Positions 14,586-23,656 of a DNA stretch of 64,000 nucleotides are shown here, in pieces. How positions within the stretch are numbered: the first letter of the stretch is position 1; each line of letters opens with the position of its first letter. Source of the stretch: Geoglobus acetivorans (lineage in GTDB: Archaea; Halobacteriota; Archaeoglobi; Archaeoglobales; Archaeoglobaceae); contig NZ_CP009552.1 in the NCBI RefSeq assembly GCF_000789255.1, forward strand, positions 1,736,001 to 1,800,000. Direction: 5' to 3'. The notes under the pieces were generated by a model. It worked only from the letters and a program-made list of their open reading frames with translations, had not been told where the DNA came from and searched no databases. The position numbers and the translations under genes were made by a program.

Positions 14586-16294
14586 TTATGGAGGTAATCA
14601 AACACGATATAGTTATAATCGGTGCAGGTCTTGCCGGCCTCAGGGCAGCGATTGCTGCGGCTGAGAAGAGCAGAGAGGTCAGCATAGCCCTGATCTCCAA
14701 AACCTACCCGATAAGGTGCCACTCTGTCTGCGCTGAGGGTGGGACTGCAGCAGTCCTGAGAGAGGATGAGGGAGATAGCTTCGACCTGCATGGCTGGGAT
14801 ACCGTTAAGGGAGCAGACTTCCTGGCTGATCAGGATGCAGTCGAGTTCTTCGTCAGGGAGATTCCAAAGGAAATCCTCAGGCTGGACAACTGGGGCTGCC
14901 CCTGGAGCAGGAGGGAGGATGGGAAGATAGCCCAGAGAGCATTTGGAGGACAGAGCTTCAACAGGACTGTTTTTGCTGCAGACAGAACGGGCTTTCATGA
15001 GGTGCACACCCTATATGAGCGAAGCCTGATGTATCCTAACATCACCCGTTACGATGAATACTTCGTCACCAATCTGTTTATTGAGGATAACGCAGTCAAG
15101 GGCGTTTCGGCCATCCACCTCAAGACGGGCGAGCTGGCGTTCTTCAACGCGAAGGCCGTGATTCTCGCAACGGGTGGTGCGGGAAGGCTCTACGGCTTCA
15201 CGACCTACAGCCACCAGGTCACCGGAGACGGGCTTGCCATTGCATACAGGGCAGGAGTTCCCCTGAAGGACATGGAATTCGTGCAATTCCATCCAACCGG
15301 ACTGATTCCGTCCGGAATATTGATGACTGAGGCGTGCAGAGGTGAGGGAGGTTACCTGAGGAACAGGAACGGCGAGAGGTTCATGGAAAAATACGCGCCG
15401 GAGAGAATGGAGCTCGCCCCAAGGGATGTTGTCGCAAGGGCGATGTGGACGGAAATCATAGAGGGGAGAGGTTTTGAGGGACCCTACGGCCCTTACATTG
15501 CCTTAGATTTAACTCACCTCGGCGAGGAGAAGATCGAGGAGCGGTTGCCTTTGATACGAGACGCTGCAAGGAAGTTTGCCGGAATTGATCCGGTGGAGGA
15601 GCCCATTCCAGTCAAGCCTGTCGCCCACTACACGATGGGTGGTGTGCATACGAACATGTGGACTGAAACGCCCGTCAGAGGACTTTACGCGGCGGGAGAG
15701 GTCGCTGCGGTGAGCATTCACGGCGCCAACAGACTTGGCAGCAACTCGACGGCAGAATGCTTGGTTTTCGGCAGGGTCGCAGGGGAGAAGGCGGTGGAAT
15801 TCGTGCAGGGGAAGAGGTTCTCGGAGATAACGAGAGATGAGATGCTCGCAGAGGAAAAGAGACTGTTCGACGAGTTCCTTGGCAGGAGCGGAGACGAAAA
15901 TCCATACGAGATCAAAAAGGAGCTGAACGAGGTAATGGACAGGCACTTCTGGATATTCAGGACTGGCGAGGAAATGAAGGAGGGGATAAAGAAGATTCAG
16001 GAGCTGAAGAGGAGGTATGGGAATATCGAGATTGTGGACAAGAAGAGAGGGTTCAACACCGACCTCATGCAGGCCATGGAGATCGGCTTCATGCTTGATC
16101 TGGCTGAGACTGTTGCTGTTGGAGCCTACGCAAGAACTGAGAGCAGGGGAGCGCACTACAGGCTCGACTATCCGAAGAGGGATGATGAGAACTGGCTGAA
16201 GCACACACTTGCATACTACACTCCGGAAGGACCTAAACTGGAGTACATTCCCGTGACGATAACCAAGTGGCAGCCCGTTGAGAGGAAGTACTGA
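14582..16294 (+). CDS. sdhA: Succinate dehydrogenase/fumarate reductase, flavoprotein subunit
   Basis: A 570-residue subunit that oxidises succinate to fumarate, or the reverse. The dinucleotide-binding motif is GAGLAG at 14-19. His47 in [13 protein letters not shown] fits the covalently FAD-linked histidine. Substrate and proton-path residues occur in VQFHPTGL and TEACRGEGG, and the motif [10 protein letters not shown] follows near 382. The C-terminus has the helical domain and the [14 protein letters not shown] segment. It overlaps sucD by four bases and precedes the iron-sulfur and two membrane subunits. Direction of catalysis cannot be read from the sequence. Confidence 0.95.
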   Translation: MIMEVIKHDIVIIGAGLAGLRAAIAAAEKSREVSIALISKTYPIRCHSVCAEGGTAAVLREDEGDSFDLHGWDTVKGADFLADQDAVEFFVREIPKEILRLDNWGCPWSRREDGKIAQRAFGGQSFNRTVFAADRTGFHEVHTLYERSLMYPNITRYDEYFVTNLFIEDNAVKGVSAIHLKTGELAFFNAKAVILATGGAGRLYGFTTYSHQVTGDGLAIAYRAGVPLKDMEFVQFHPTGLIPSGILMTEACRGEGGYLRNRNGERFMEKYAPERMELAPRDVVARAMWTEIIEGRGFEGPYGPYIALDLTHLGEEKIEERLPLIRDAARKFAGIDPVEEPIPVKPVAHYTMGGVHTNMWTETPVRGLYAAGEVAAVSIHGANRLGSNSTAECLVFGRVAGEKAVEFVQGKRFSEITRDEMLAEEKRLFDEFLGRSGDENPYEIKKELNEVMDRHFWIFRTGEEMKEGIKKIQELKRRYGNIEIVDKKRGFNTDLMQAMEIGFMLDLAETVAVGAYARTESRGAHYRLDYPKRDDENWLKHTLAYYTPEGPKLEYIPVTITKWQPVERKY

Positions 16295-16303
16295 GGTGAG
16301 GGC

Positions 16304-17020
16304 ATGGAGAGGGAGGTGCTCTTCAGGATCAGGAGGTTTGATGGAGATAAGAGCTACTGGCAGGATTTCCGCTTCACAGCCAAAAGGGGAATGACTGTGC
16401 TGGATGGACTTTACTACATAAAGGAGAACCTCGACGGCTCCTTGGCTTTCAGAGCCTCGTGCAGAATGGGTGTATGCGGGAGCTGTGCGGTCAAGATCAA
16501 CGGCAAACCGAGGCTTGCATGCGAGACGCAGATATTGGATATTGGCAGCACCCTCGAGATAGAGCCGCTCGACAACATGCCCGTCCTGAAGGACCTGATC
16601 GTGGACATGGATGACTTTTTCAGGAAGCATGAAGCTGTTAAGCCCTACCTGATGAGAGAAGATGACGACTACGAGAATCCGAAGGAGCTGCTTCAGACTC
16701 CGAAGGAGCTGCACGCTTACTACGACTTTACGCTCTGCATAAAATGCGGAGCGTGCTACTCAGCCTGTCCTGCAAGCGCGACGAGGAGCGACTATCTCGG
16801 GCCAGCTGCCATAACCGCCGCTTACAGATTCTGTGCAGACAGCAGGGATGAGGGCAAGGAGGAGAGGCTCAGCCTCGTCTCAGGCTCTGAGGGCGTGTGG
16901 AGGTGCCATTTCAACGCTGAATGCAGCGAGGTGTGTCCGAAAAGCATAGAGCCGGCAAAAGCTGTGCAGAAGATGAGGCTGATGAGCGCGATCCACATGA
17001 TTAAGAGCATCTTCAGGTGA
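16304..17020 (+). CDS. sdhB: Succinate dehydrogenase/fumarate reductase, iron-sulfur subunit
   Basis: A 238-residue electron-transfer subunit. Cys53, 58, 61 and 73 hold the [2Fe-2S] cluster. Cys145, 148, 151 and 155 with CPA fit the [4Fe-4S] cluster. Cys201, 207 and 211 fit the remaining [3Fe-4S] cluster, with the Cys155-side ligand shared in the usual pattern. The complete ligand set argues for a functional protein. Ten bases separate it from sdhA, and its stop overlaps the GTG start of the next gene. Confidence 0.95.
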   Translation: MEREVLFRIRRFDGDKSYWQDFRFTAKRGMTVLDGLYYIKENLDGSLAFRASCRMGVCGSCAVKINGKPRLACETQILDIGSTLEIEPLDNMPVLKDLIVDMDDFFRKHEAVKPYLMREDDDYENPKELLQTPKELHAYYDFTLCIKCGACYSACPASATRSDYLGPAAITAAYRFCADSRDEGKEERLSLVSGSEGVWRCHFNAECSEVCPKSIEPAKAVQKMRLMSAIHMIKSIFR

Positions 17021-17403
17021 TTGAAATGAAAGGAGTTTTGGGATGGTTTACGCTGAAGGGAAAATCGCTGAACAGCCTGGCCTACTCATTTCACAGGCTC
17101 ACAGGCATAGTTCTCCTGCTTTACCTGATCGCCCACCTCAGCTTCCTGACGAGCCTCAGGATTGGAGAAGAGACATACACGGCATTCATCTCCACGACCG
17201 TGAAGCTGGAAACTCTGCCCTTAGATTCGCTGCTGTTTCTGGCCACATTCTACCACGCTTTCAACGGCCTGAGAGTCGTGCTGAACGAGTTCGGTCTGCT
17301 GTATGAAGCAAGAAGGGCGCTGGTATATCTGATGACCCTGCTTGCGCTGGTATTCTGGCTGTACAGCACGTACGTGATGTATTTGTTCCTCACGGGGTGG
17401 TAA
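17017..17403 (+). CDS. sdhC: Succinate dehydrogenase membrane subunit, cytochrome b-type
   Basis: A 128-residue membrane protein with three transmembrane segments. SFHRLTGIVLL at about 25-35 and TFYHAFNGLRVV near 76-87 carry the histidines expected for haem b or quinone contact. GTG 17017 overlaps the sdhB stop. ATG 17026 is an alternative start. It anchors SdhAB to the membrane and passes electrons to the quinone pool. Confidence 0.85.
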   Translation: MIEMKGVLGWFTLKGKSLNSLAYSFHRLTGIVLLLYLIAHLSFLTSLRIGEETYTAFISTTVKLETLPLDSLLFLATFYHAFNGLRVVLNEFGLLYEARRALVYLMTLLALVFWLYSTYVMYLFLTGW

Positions 17404-17404
17404 A

Positions 17405-17755
17405 ATGAGCGAATCACACACGAGAAAGGTTCTGGAGCCGTTTGGCTGGGTATTTCAGATGATAACCGGGCTTTTGCTCTTCGCCTTCGTCATCTTCCAC
17501 CTGTACATAACCCACCTGACATCCCACGACGCTTTAGAGTACGCGAAGGTTGTTCAAAGGCTGTCCAACCCGGCAATAAAGGCATTCTACTGGCTCTTCT
17601 TAGCCTCAGCCTCATTCCACGCATTCAACGGGCTAAGGGCGATCTTGCTGGACACGGACTTTGGAGGAAGGAACGAGAGGGCAGTTAACACTCTGACGAT
17701 GGCGCTGTTCGTTGTGGCAGTGGTTTACGGCGGGCTGTTATTGATTACCTTTTAA
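17405..17755 (+). CDS. sdhD: Succinate dehydrogenase membrane subunit
   Basis: A 116-residue protein with three membrane spans (about 14-36, 57-80, 94-115). It repeats the histidine pattern of sdhC: IFHLYITHL in the first helix and SFHAFNGLR in the second. It lies one base after sdhC and ends the operon, followed by a T-rich stretch. The shared HAFNGLR motif in both subunits points to an ancient duplication. Confidence 0.85.
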   Translation: MSESHTRKVLEPFGWVFQMITGLLLFAFVIFHLYITHLTSHDALEYAKVVQRLSNPAIKAFYWLFLASASFHAFNGLRAILLDTDFGGRNERAVNTLTMALFVVAVVYGGLLLITF

Positions 17756-17850
17756 TGCACCCTTTTTTTATTGGGAGTTTGCCCAGAATTTGCGAGTCAG
17801 GCATTCAGTAACCAGCAACCATTTTAAACCCCTCATTTTAACACCGTTTT

Positions 17851-18675
17851 ATGTTTCCCGCGACGCACTGCACGCACTGTCAGGGAAGTGACGAGAGCAT
17901 AGAAAATCCGGTGCATCACCCGACTTACGAGATCACGCCAAAGTGCAACCTGAACTGCATCTACTGCTACTCCAACGTGGCGTTGAAGAAGGGTAAAGCT
18001 CCGATGCCAGGTTATTACGGTGACACGGAGGATGTGAGATCGATAACCCTCTCCCAGTATGGCGAACCGCTTGTTGCAGGGATAGATGAGGTGGAGAGGG
18101 TTGCGAGAGAGTTAAAAGACATGTTCCCGCAGGCGAGGCTCGATTTGCAGACCAACGGCATTCTGCTGAACGAGAAGGCGATAAAAAGGCTCGAGAAATA
18201 CTTTGAGCTTGCCATGGTTAGCCTGGACGTCTCTTCTAAGGAGAAGTACGCCAGAATAACGGGCTTCGATGGATTTGACATTCTGATGGACAACCTCAAA
18301 GCACTGAGCAGCTCGTCCATCAGGGGAGTTATCAGGACGATTTACATGCCCGGAATTAACGATAAGGACGTTTTCGAGCTTGCAGAGCTTGCGAACAGGC
18401 TCAACATGGAGGTATTCCTTCAGCCCCTTTCGGTTTATGATAAGGAGCTGATGGAGAGTCACGGGCTCGACATGGAGAGGACTGAGGACATTGTGGAGTT
18501 TCTCGATGTGACGGAAAGACTCAGGGAAATAGCTGATGTCAGAATCCCCGGATGCTTTATAGTCAATGTGAGAAGAATAGAGAGAGACTTCGGGAGGGAG
18601 TACCTGAAGCTCATCAGGAGAAACGCGCTCGCAGAGGTTCCGGAGATGAAAAGGGAAAGGAAGTTCGTTCTGTGA
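17851..18675 (+). CDS. Radical SAM protein of unknown substrate
   Basis: A 274-residue protein, leaderless from a TATA-like TTTTAAA at 17822-17828. The SAM cluster motif is CNLNCIYCY (about 33-41). Ahead of it lie His and Cys residues (THCTHCQ), which might bind a metal. SQYGEPLVAG and LDLQTNGILL are the glycine-rich and strand motifs of the radical SAM barrel. There is no C-terminal SPASM cluster. It overlaps a flavodoxin-like gene by TGATG, which may supply electrons. The substrate is not assignable. Confidence 0.8.
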   Translation: MFPATHCTHCQGSDESIENPVHHPTYEITPKCNLNCIYCYSNVALKKGKAPMPGYYGDTEDVRSITLSQYGEPLVAGIDEVERVARELKDMFPQARLDLQTNGILLNEKAIKRLEKYFELAMVSLDVSSKEKYARITGFDGFDILMDNLKALSSSSIRGVIRTIYMPGINDKDVFELAELANRLNMEVFLQPLSVYDKELMESHGLDMERTEDIVEFLDVTERLREIADVRIPGCFIVNVRRIERDFGREYLKLIRRNALAEVPEMKRERKFVL

Positions 18676-19130
18676 TGGCCGAGGTTCTGTTTTTCTCATA
18701 CACGGGGACTTCAAAAAAGGTCGCTGAATCCGTAGCAGGAAGGCTCAACCTCGAAACCCGTGAGATAAGCCCGAAATTTCAGCTTCCCTATCCGGCATGG
18801 CTCCTTCTCTCCTTCATACCGAACCTCGGCGTCCCCGTAAAGAATGTTGAGGTCGCATGCGAAAGGGTCATCCTCTGCTTCCCGAAGTGGACATTCAACT
18901 GTCCACCCGTGACGGCCATCATAAGGGCAGGGTTGCTGAAAGGCAGGAGGGTATTTCTGATCATCACCTACGGCGGGTGGAGAGGTGAGCAGTACCTGAA
19001 TGGTTACGTGAAAATGCTGGAGAGGAATGGAGCGAAGGTTGAGGGGACGAGGCTGGTGAGACGGTCTGAGGTTCAGGCGGTCCTGTCAGATGACAGGTTT
19101 TTCGGGGAGCTTGAGAGGTTTTTAGGGTAA
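18675..19130 (+). CDS. Flavodoxin-like protein
   Basis: About 151 residues from ATG 18675, which overlaps the preceding stop. A longer in-frame start at 18552 lies within the radical SAM gene and is rejected. FSYTGTSKKVAESVAG near the N-terminus matches the FMN phosphate loop of flavodoxins. The rest follows the alternating pattern with RVILCFPKWTFNCPP and VFLIITYGGWRGEQY where the isoalloxazine loops should be. It is a probable electron carrier, perhaps for the neighbouring radical SAM enzyme. Confidence 0.75.
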   Translation: MAEVLFFSYTGTSKKVAESVAGRLNLETREISPKFQLPYPAWLLLSFIPNLGVPVKNVEVACERVILCFPKWTFNCPPVTAIIRAGLLKGRRVFLIITYGGWRGEQYLNGYVKMLERNGAKVEGTRLVRRSEVQAVLSDDRFFGELERFLG

Positions 19131-19159
19131 AGGGTTAAGTAACTCTCAGCAAAAATCTG

Positions 19160-19834
19160 ATGGTGGAGATCTGCAATCTGGTTGAGGGCAGACTCGTAAG
19201 GAGAGCCAACAGGTTCGTTCTCGAGATTGAGGTTGCCGGTAAAGTCGAGAGGGCCCATCTGAGGGACTCGGGAAGGCTGACGGAGCTGATGAAACCCGGA
19301 AACAGGGTGCTCGCGAGGCCGAAAAAGCGGGAGAAGACGAGCTACGAGGTGTTCGTGATCTTCGATGAATATGTCCCTGTTGTCGTAAACTCATCCATTC
19401 ACACGGATATTGCGGTCGAGATTCTTGAAGGCGAGGGCTACAGAATCGAAGGCAGAGAGGTAAAGGCTGGAAGGAGCCGTATAGACCTTCTGGTGAGCAG
19501 AGATGGTGTTTCGAGGCTCGTGGAGGTCAAGGGGTGCACGCTCGTTAGACAGGGCGTTGCTCTCTTTCCAGATGCTCCGACGGAGAGGGGGGTGAAGCAC
19601 GTCAGGGAGATAATGGAAAGGAGAGGAATGATTTTCTTTCTTGTGATGAGGAACGACGCAAGGGTTTTTATGCCAAATCAGGAAACACATCCGGAATTTG
19701 CGAGGGTTCTCATGGAAGCCCGCGAGAACGGAGTTGATGTGAGGGCCGCGCTGCTCCGTCCGGAACTGCAGGAAGATTGCCTGACGATAAAGTTCGAGCG
19801 TTACCTGCCTGTGGAGTTTCCGGAGGAGCTTTGA
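19160..19834 (+). CDS. sfsA: SfsA family protein
   Basis: A 224-residue protein. Family marks are RAHLRDSGRLTELMKPGN (about 31-48), SRIDLLV near 112, LVEVKGCTLV near 124 and LFPDAPTERGVKHVREI near 137. The Asp and the Glu-x-Lys pattern (ID ... VEVK) is that of a PD-(D/E)XK nuclease fold, and the family has been linked to DNA or sugar-fermentation control. A stand-alone gene ahead of tRNA-Gln. The molecular role is uncertain even where the family is known. Confidence 0.9.
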   Translation: MVEICNLVEGRLVRRANRFVLEIEVAGKVERAHLRDSGRLTELMKPGNRVLARPKKREKTSYEVFVIFDEYVPVVVNSSIHTDIAVEILEGEGYRIEGREVKAGRSRIDLLVSRDGVSRLVEVKGCTLVRQGVALFPDAPTERGVKHVREIMERRGMIFFLVMRNDARVFMPNQETHPEFARVLMEARENGVDVRAALLRPELQEDCLTIKFERYLPVEFPEEL

Positions 19835-19890
19835 GGGCTGCAGTCCAGTACCGCAACCTTCATAAATCGAATGTTAAAATGAGCCATGAA

Positions 19891-19961
19891 GCCCCGTAGG
19901 GTAGTGGTCAATCCTGCGGGACTCTGGATCCCGCGACCCCGGTTCGAATCCGGGCGGGGCT
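19891..19961 (+). tRNA. tRNA-Gln (anticodon CTG)
   Basis: The acceptor GCCCCGT pairs with GCGGGGC with one G-T pair. The anticodon stem CGGGA/TCCCG holds the loop CTCTGGA, anticodon CTG. The T arm has GTTCGAAT. Its 3' end faces the worn accessory region to the right, but no second copy of the tRNA end is seen in the window. Confidence 0.95.
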
Positions 19962-20476
19962 ATACCCCTCTAAAGGTTCACTTTGTTTTGCAGAAACCCG
20001 GAGAGACAGGCATTTCGGGCAATATCCTTATCATCTTTTTCTGGCAATTTTCTGCCATAAGATTCAGGAGGAAGTCATTGGAGAGGAATCAGAGAACGTC
20101 AAAGAGGTAGTTATCGGCTGTATCGAGTCTATGTCCGGGGAGGGGAGAAAACGGCTCAGGGAGAAGGGAAGGGTTGCCGAAGTTGTTGTATGGTTCGCAA
20201 AACTTCATAGCACCACCGATTGAGGATGCAGTTAAAGAGTTCTTTAACAGGTTGTTGTTCAGCGGTTCATTGATTCCGCACAGAGCTGGTTGGAAAGTTT
20301 TGCTGGGATTTATAACTTGGAGCGATAGCAAAGTTGACTGACCTCCTTTTTCGGGAATTTATTAAGAGGATGGGCAATTTAAATCACGATTTTACAAATT
20401 TGGTAAGTGTGGGGAATTCAAGTGCTTAAAGTAGATAAGTTAAAGTCGTTAGCAGAGTTATTTAAGATCTGGATAA
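19962..20476. other. Gene-free stretch with possible remnants
   Basis: No complete gene is seen. Two consecutive open pieces on the + strand read like decayed coding sequence: one ends VVVWFAKLHSTTD, the other, in a different frame, runs from about 20150 and ends GWKVLLGFITWSDSKVD at 20340. A frameshift between them would join them, but no family is recognised. The right part is AT-rich. Confidence 0.3.
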
Positions 20477-20510
20477 AAATATATAGCTCACAAGAGCATA
20501 ATTTTAACCG
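20477..20510 (+). promoter_or_regulatory. Promoter of the phosphoesterase fusion
   Basis: AAATATATA at 20477-20485 lies about 26-30 bases before ATG 20511, so the message is probably leaderless. Confidence 0.6.
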
Positions 20511-21761
20511 ATGGGTGTACTAACTAAGCTGAAAAATCTCTTCCTTAGAGAATCTTCGGAGGGTCATCGGCAATACTCACATTTTATCGAAATTAGACCT
20601 ATGATAGAGAAATACAGAATCAAGAGGAAGATACAAGAGTTTAAAAAAGTATATAGAATCAGATACTGGCATAAAGTGCCTCATATCACCCTCGTATATA
20701 ATTTTAGCCCTAAGGAAGGCGTTAAAAATTGGGAGTTGGCCAACATAATCAAAAAAGTAGCTTCCAAATATAATTTAAGGGATTTGTGGTTCTATTATGA
20801 CGGATTCGAATTCAATAAAGGTAGAAATGGTTATGTTTTAGCATTTAGGATTGAACCCAGCCAAAAGTTAAGGAGATTGAGAGCAGAGCTATATAATAGT
20901 TTAAAACCGCATATTCTTGAAAGACCAGATGTAGTGAAATTTAATGGTGCCAACGAGGATGAATTTTGGTTTCATGCAACTATTGGCTATCGTTTATCAG
21001 AGAGGGATCGTGAACTTTTATCAAACTACCTTAAAACCATAGAGGACGAATATTTTATGTCGTATCCTCTTAGAATATCTCTGCTGCGGAATAGTAAGAT
21101 CGCTTATGAATACGATACAGCCACTGGCAAAATTCTTAGCAGGCAAAAGGCACTTTCTAAAAAAACATATTCGGAAATGATTAAAGAGTATAGAAAAATT
21201 TTTGACATAGAATCTAATCCACCTAATTCAAATAGTGGTATTTGGTTAATCTCTGACACTCATTTTGATCATGAAAACATAATTAAATACTGTGCCCGCC
21301 CTTTTGCAGATGTGCGCGAAATGAACAGAATTATTCTAAGAAATTGGAATAACACAATACAGAGTAGCGATACCGTATATTTTCTGGGAGATATGAGCTT
21401 TGGCAGACGCTCGAAAAATCCTTTGTACTGGTTACAAAAATTGAATGGACGGGTGAAATACATTTACGGAAACCATGATAGCATTCAGCTGGGGAAAAAT
21501 CAAGAAGTTGTTGTGTATAGGGGATATAAATTTTTATTAGTACATGATCCAAAAAATATGGGAAATATGAAAAAATTTGATGGGTGGATAATTCATGGTC
21601 ATGTGCACAATAATGAGTTAAGAAAATATCCATTTATTGACACCAAAAAAAGAACAATCAATGTATGTGTGGAAGTAATCAATTATAAGCCAATATCTTT
21701 AGACGAAATAGTAACATTAATTCAACGAAATGAGGGGGGACTGATCTATAGACCTTGTTGA
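20511..21761 (+). CDS. 2H phosphoesterase fused to calcineurin-like metallophosphoesterase
   Basis: A 416-residue two-domain protein. Residues about 20-190 carry two HxTx motifs, HITL at 58-61 and HATI at 155-158, the pair that defines 2H phosphoesterases (LigT/2'-5' RNA ligase-like), which act on 2',3'-cyclic or 2'-5' phosphodiesters. Residues about 242-410 have DTHFDHENI (249 on), GDMSFG (293), GNHD (320) and HGHVH (362), the full metal-ligand set of metallophosphatases close to COG4186. One chain could open a cyclic phosphate and then remove it, as in RNA repair. The gene is AT-rich and lies in an accessory region with an IS element and toxin genes, so transfer is likely. The substrate is inferred. 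Confidence 0.8.
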   Translation: MGVLTKLKNLFLRESSEGHRQYSHFIEIRPMIEKYRIKRKIQEFKKVYRIRYWHKVPHITLVYNFSPKEGVKNWELANIIKKVASKYNLRDLWFYYDGFEFNKGRNGYVLAFRIEPSQKLRRLRAELYNSLKPHILERPDVVKFNGANEDEFWFHATIGYRLSERDRELLSNYLKTIEDEYFMSYPLRISLLRNSKIAYEYDTATGKILSRQKALSKKTYSEMIKEYRKIFDIESNPPNSNSGIWLISDTHFDHENIIKYCARPFADVREMNRIILRNWNNTIQSSDTVYFLGDMSFGRRSKNPLYWLQKLNGRVKYIYGNHDSIQLGKNQEVVVYRGYKFLLVHDPKNMGNMKKFDGWIIHGHVHNNELRKYPFIDTKKRTINVCVEVINYKPISLDEIVTLIQRNEGGLIYRPC

Positions 21762-21831
21762 AGATCAAGCTCCAATCCATTTAAAAAACATATGACGAAT
21801 GCGTTACTACCTGTTTGGAGACTTTATTATG

Positions 21832-21995
21832 CTAACTCTCGGCCAAGCTCGGCAAGATTTGGCAGAAGGACGCTATTCCCACAACATCTCCATTCTCGTC
21901 CAGATCCAAGATAACGTTGTTTGCTAACGGCTCCGACTCTGCCGCTTTCCCCTTTTTGAACCTTGTGAACATGGCATATTAACCTCAAACTCCAC
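21832..21995 (-). pseudogene. Frameshifted DUF2283-like gene remnant
   Basis: From ATG 21972 a 46-residue frame reads MFTRFKKGKAAESEPLANN then VILDLDENGDVVGI. This is the typical middle of DUF2283 proteins, which normally begin with a strand like KVEFDxxADxxYIRF. That missing strand is present just upstream in another frame (VEFEVN, from 21995), so one indel broke the gene. The ending CQILPSLAES is not typical. Confidence 0.55.
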
Positions 21996-22019
21996 CGAAA
22001 ACCATATCTTCCTGAAACC

Positions 22020-22165
22020 TCATTTTCTTCCGATCAATCTTAGAGCCACATCAACCGTAATGGCCGAATTCTCCTCGATCTTATTCAACGCAGCCCTCAA
22101 AGCATTATCTCCAGTAACCAGGTATGTGGATTGACCCTCTTTACGCAGTATTAAGGTGTATTAGG
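22020..22165 (-). pseudogene. C-terminal fragment of an unidentified gene cut near an IS
   Basis: A frame of about 45 residues reads YTLILRKEGQSTYLVTG, DNALRAALNKIEENSAI, TVDVALRLIGRK and then stops at 22020. It has no start and its upstream end stops within about 15 bases of the transposase gene. The sequence looks conserved (strand, turn, helix, strand) but the family is uncertain. The missing N-terminal part is not obvious beyond the IS. Confidence 0.45.
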
Positions 22166-22177
22166 GTCTTCTTCATC

Positions 22178-23230
22178 TCACCACTCTGATAATTTTTGAA
22201 TAACCTTCTTTTCCCTGAAACCCAGCTTAAACGTCATCCCTATTAACAGGACGGAAAGAGAACACCGCTTTATAACAGAATCGAAAGAATAGCAGTGCAA
22301 TTGCCTTAAACTGTAAGCTTCTTTCCCCAATTTGATTACATCCTCTATTATAGACCTCAAACTCTTCAGATTTCCCTTCAATCCATCAATCAACCTCCTT
22401 ACGAGCCTTCTATATCTCTTCTTCTCCTTCTCAACGTTTTTAGAATTAAAGACAGTTAGAGGATAACTCAGCATCCCCTTAAGCTTCTTCAAGCTGAAAT
22501 TCTTTTTAGGGATTGTCAAAGGAACTACACCGTACCTTACCCCGATCAGATAGTTCTTATACCCGTAAAACCCTTTATCCATGATTGTAGCATCTCCAAA
22601 CCTGATTAAACCTCTTCTCTTAAGCATTTCGAGAATTAGAGGGTAAATCCTGCTTTCGTGAACGTTAGCAGGATAGACGTGGAAGAATAGAGGTGCTAGA
22701 GTTCTGTAGTCGATCAAAATCATCATTTTCATTCCAAGAAAGAATCCTTTAGTTGAATAACCCCATTTATAGGGCTTGTTCTTTAAGTCTCTCTTTCTGA
22801 AAGGATTCAGATCAAGGCTTATATCAGTCCAGTCCAATATTAAAAGAGAGGGTTTCCTTCTCTTTCTCTTTGAACTTACGTTTAAAACGGAGAAAACGAA
22901 GTTTAAAAATTGCTCTGCTTCGAATTTTGACATGAACTTGTAGACAGATTTAAGATTTACCTCCTCATTTAACCTCAAAAATTTTCTCAGCTCTAACCGT
23001 TTATTTACCTCGCTAACAGCATAAGATATCTCCAATTCGAAGAACATTGCCAGAATTATGATCTTCAGGATTTTTACCCCCTTGTTTACTGATATTATCC
23101 CATTCCTCGCTAAAGCTTTCTTAACTTCCCTCGTTTCAAGCTTATCAATGATTTTTGACAGAATCTCCCATTTTTCGTCTCCTTTCACAGGATAAACAGT
23201 TAATCTCACTTTGATAACCAAGAAAAGCAA
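22178..23230 (-). CDS. IS4/IS5-like DDE transposase
   Basis: A 350-residue transposase, complete and without internal stops. The catalytic fold is indicated by LILDWTDISLD (Asp133 and Asp136 region), NVHESRIYPLILEML near 189, and ATIMDKGFYGYKNY with Asp218. The C-terminal part has basic helices with RYRRLVRRLIDGL near 270, where the last Glu is expected. The N-terminus is a helical DNA-binding region. Clear inverted ends were not found by eye, so the IS boundaries are unknown. The gene length would fit the roughly 1.1 kb elements known from Archaeoglobus. Confidence 0.8.
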   Translation of the reverse strand: MLFLVIKVRLTVYPVKGDEKWEILSKIIDKLETREVKKALARNGIISVNKGVKILKIIILAMFFELEISYAVSEVNKRLELRKFLRLNEEVNLKSVYKFMSKFEAEQFLNFVFSVLNVSSKRKRRKPSLLILDWTDISLDLNPFRKRDLKNKPYKWGYSTKGFFLGMKMMILIDYRTLAPLFFHVYPANVHESRIYPLILEMLKRRGLIRFGDATIMDKGFYGYKNYLIGVRYGVVPLTIPKKNFSLKKLKGMLSYPLTVFNSKNVEKEKKRYRRLVRRLIDGLKGNLKSLRSIIEDVIKLGKEAYSLRQLHCYSFDSVIKRCSLSVLLIGMTFKLGFREKKVIQKLSEW

Positions 23231-23398
23231 TAATATAAGAGATTAATTAATTTTATGGTTTACAATCGTTCTATTTTTTTATTTCAAGTAAATTGGTAGT
23301 GTCCCGTTAGAAGAGAAGTTGGATTAGCTGCCAGTTCTGAATATGGGGCTGCGAGAATTGAGATTGAATTGCAAGTTGGGGGAACACCATATAGCCAT

Positions 23399-23656
23399 CT
23401 ACAATCTGTCGTAAACCCTATCCCGCCAGTCAATCCTTGCAACCAGAACTGTCATTTCCTTAAAATCAATTTCAATAATAAGCCTGATTTTCCTCCCCGC
23501 TTTTACTCGATAAATGTTGCCCTTAATCTTCTTTATATCCAGTGAAAATGGGTCGTCCAGCTTCTCAATCGTTTTAAAAACCCTCTCAAGGTCTTTCTTA
23601 CCGAATTTTTTTAAATCTTTAACAGCTCTTTCAGAAAGCTCAACTTTAAAACTCAT
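23399..23656 (-). CDS. RelE/ParE-type toxin
   Basis: An 85-residue protein with the RelE layout: VELSERAVKDLKKFGKKDLERV helix pair at the N-terminus, then strands NIYRVKAGRKIRLIIEID and MTVLVARIDWRDRVYDRL. RelE toxins cut mRNA on the ribosome, and the basic KAGRKIR stretch and the C-terminal RxxxYxR resemble active members. It overlaps the antitoxin gene by four bases (ATGA), downstream of it as usual. Confidence 0.8.
   Translation of the reverse strand: MSFKVELSERAVKDLKKFGKKDLERVFKTIEKLDDPFSLDIKKIKGNIYRVKAGRKIRLIIEIDFKEMTVLVARIDWRDRVYDRL

Noticed and set aside
15509-16714. 401-residue leftward frame opposite sdhA and sdhB
   Set aside because: It covers parts of two genes with complete catalytic motif sets on the + strand and has no domain signature.
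22141-23310. Search for inverted ends of the IS4/IS5-like element
   Set aside because: No convincing inverted pair or target duplication was found by eye, so no boundaries are reported.
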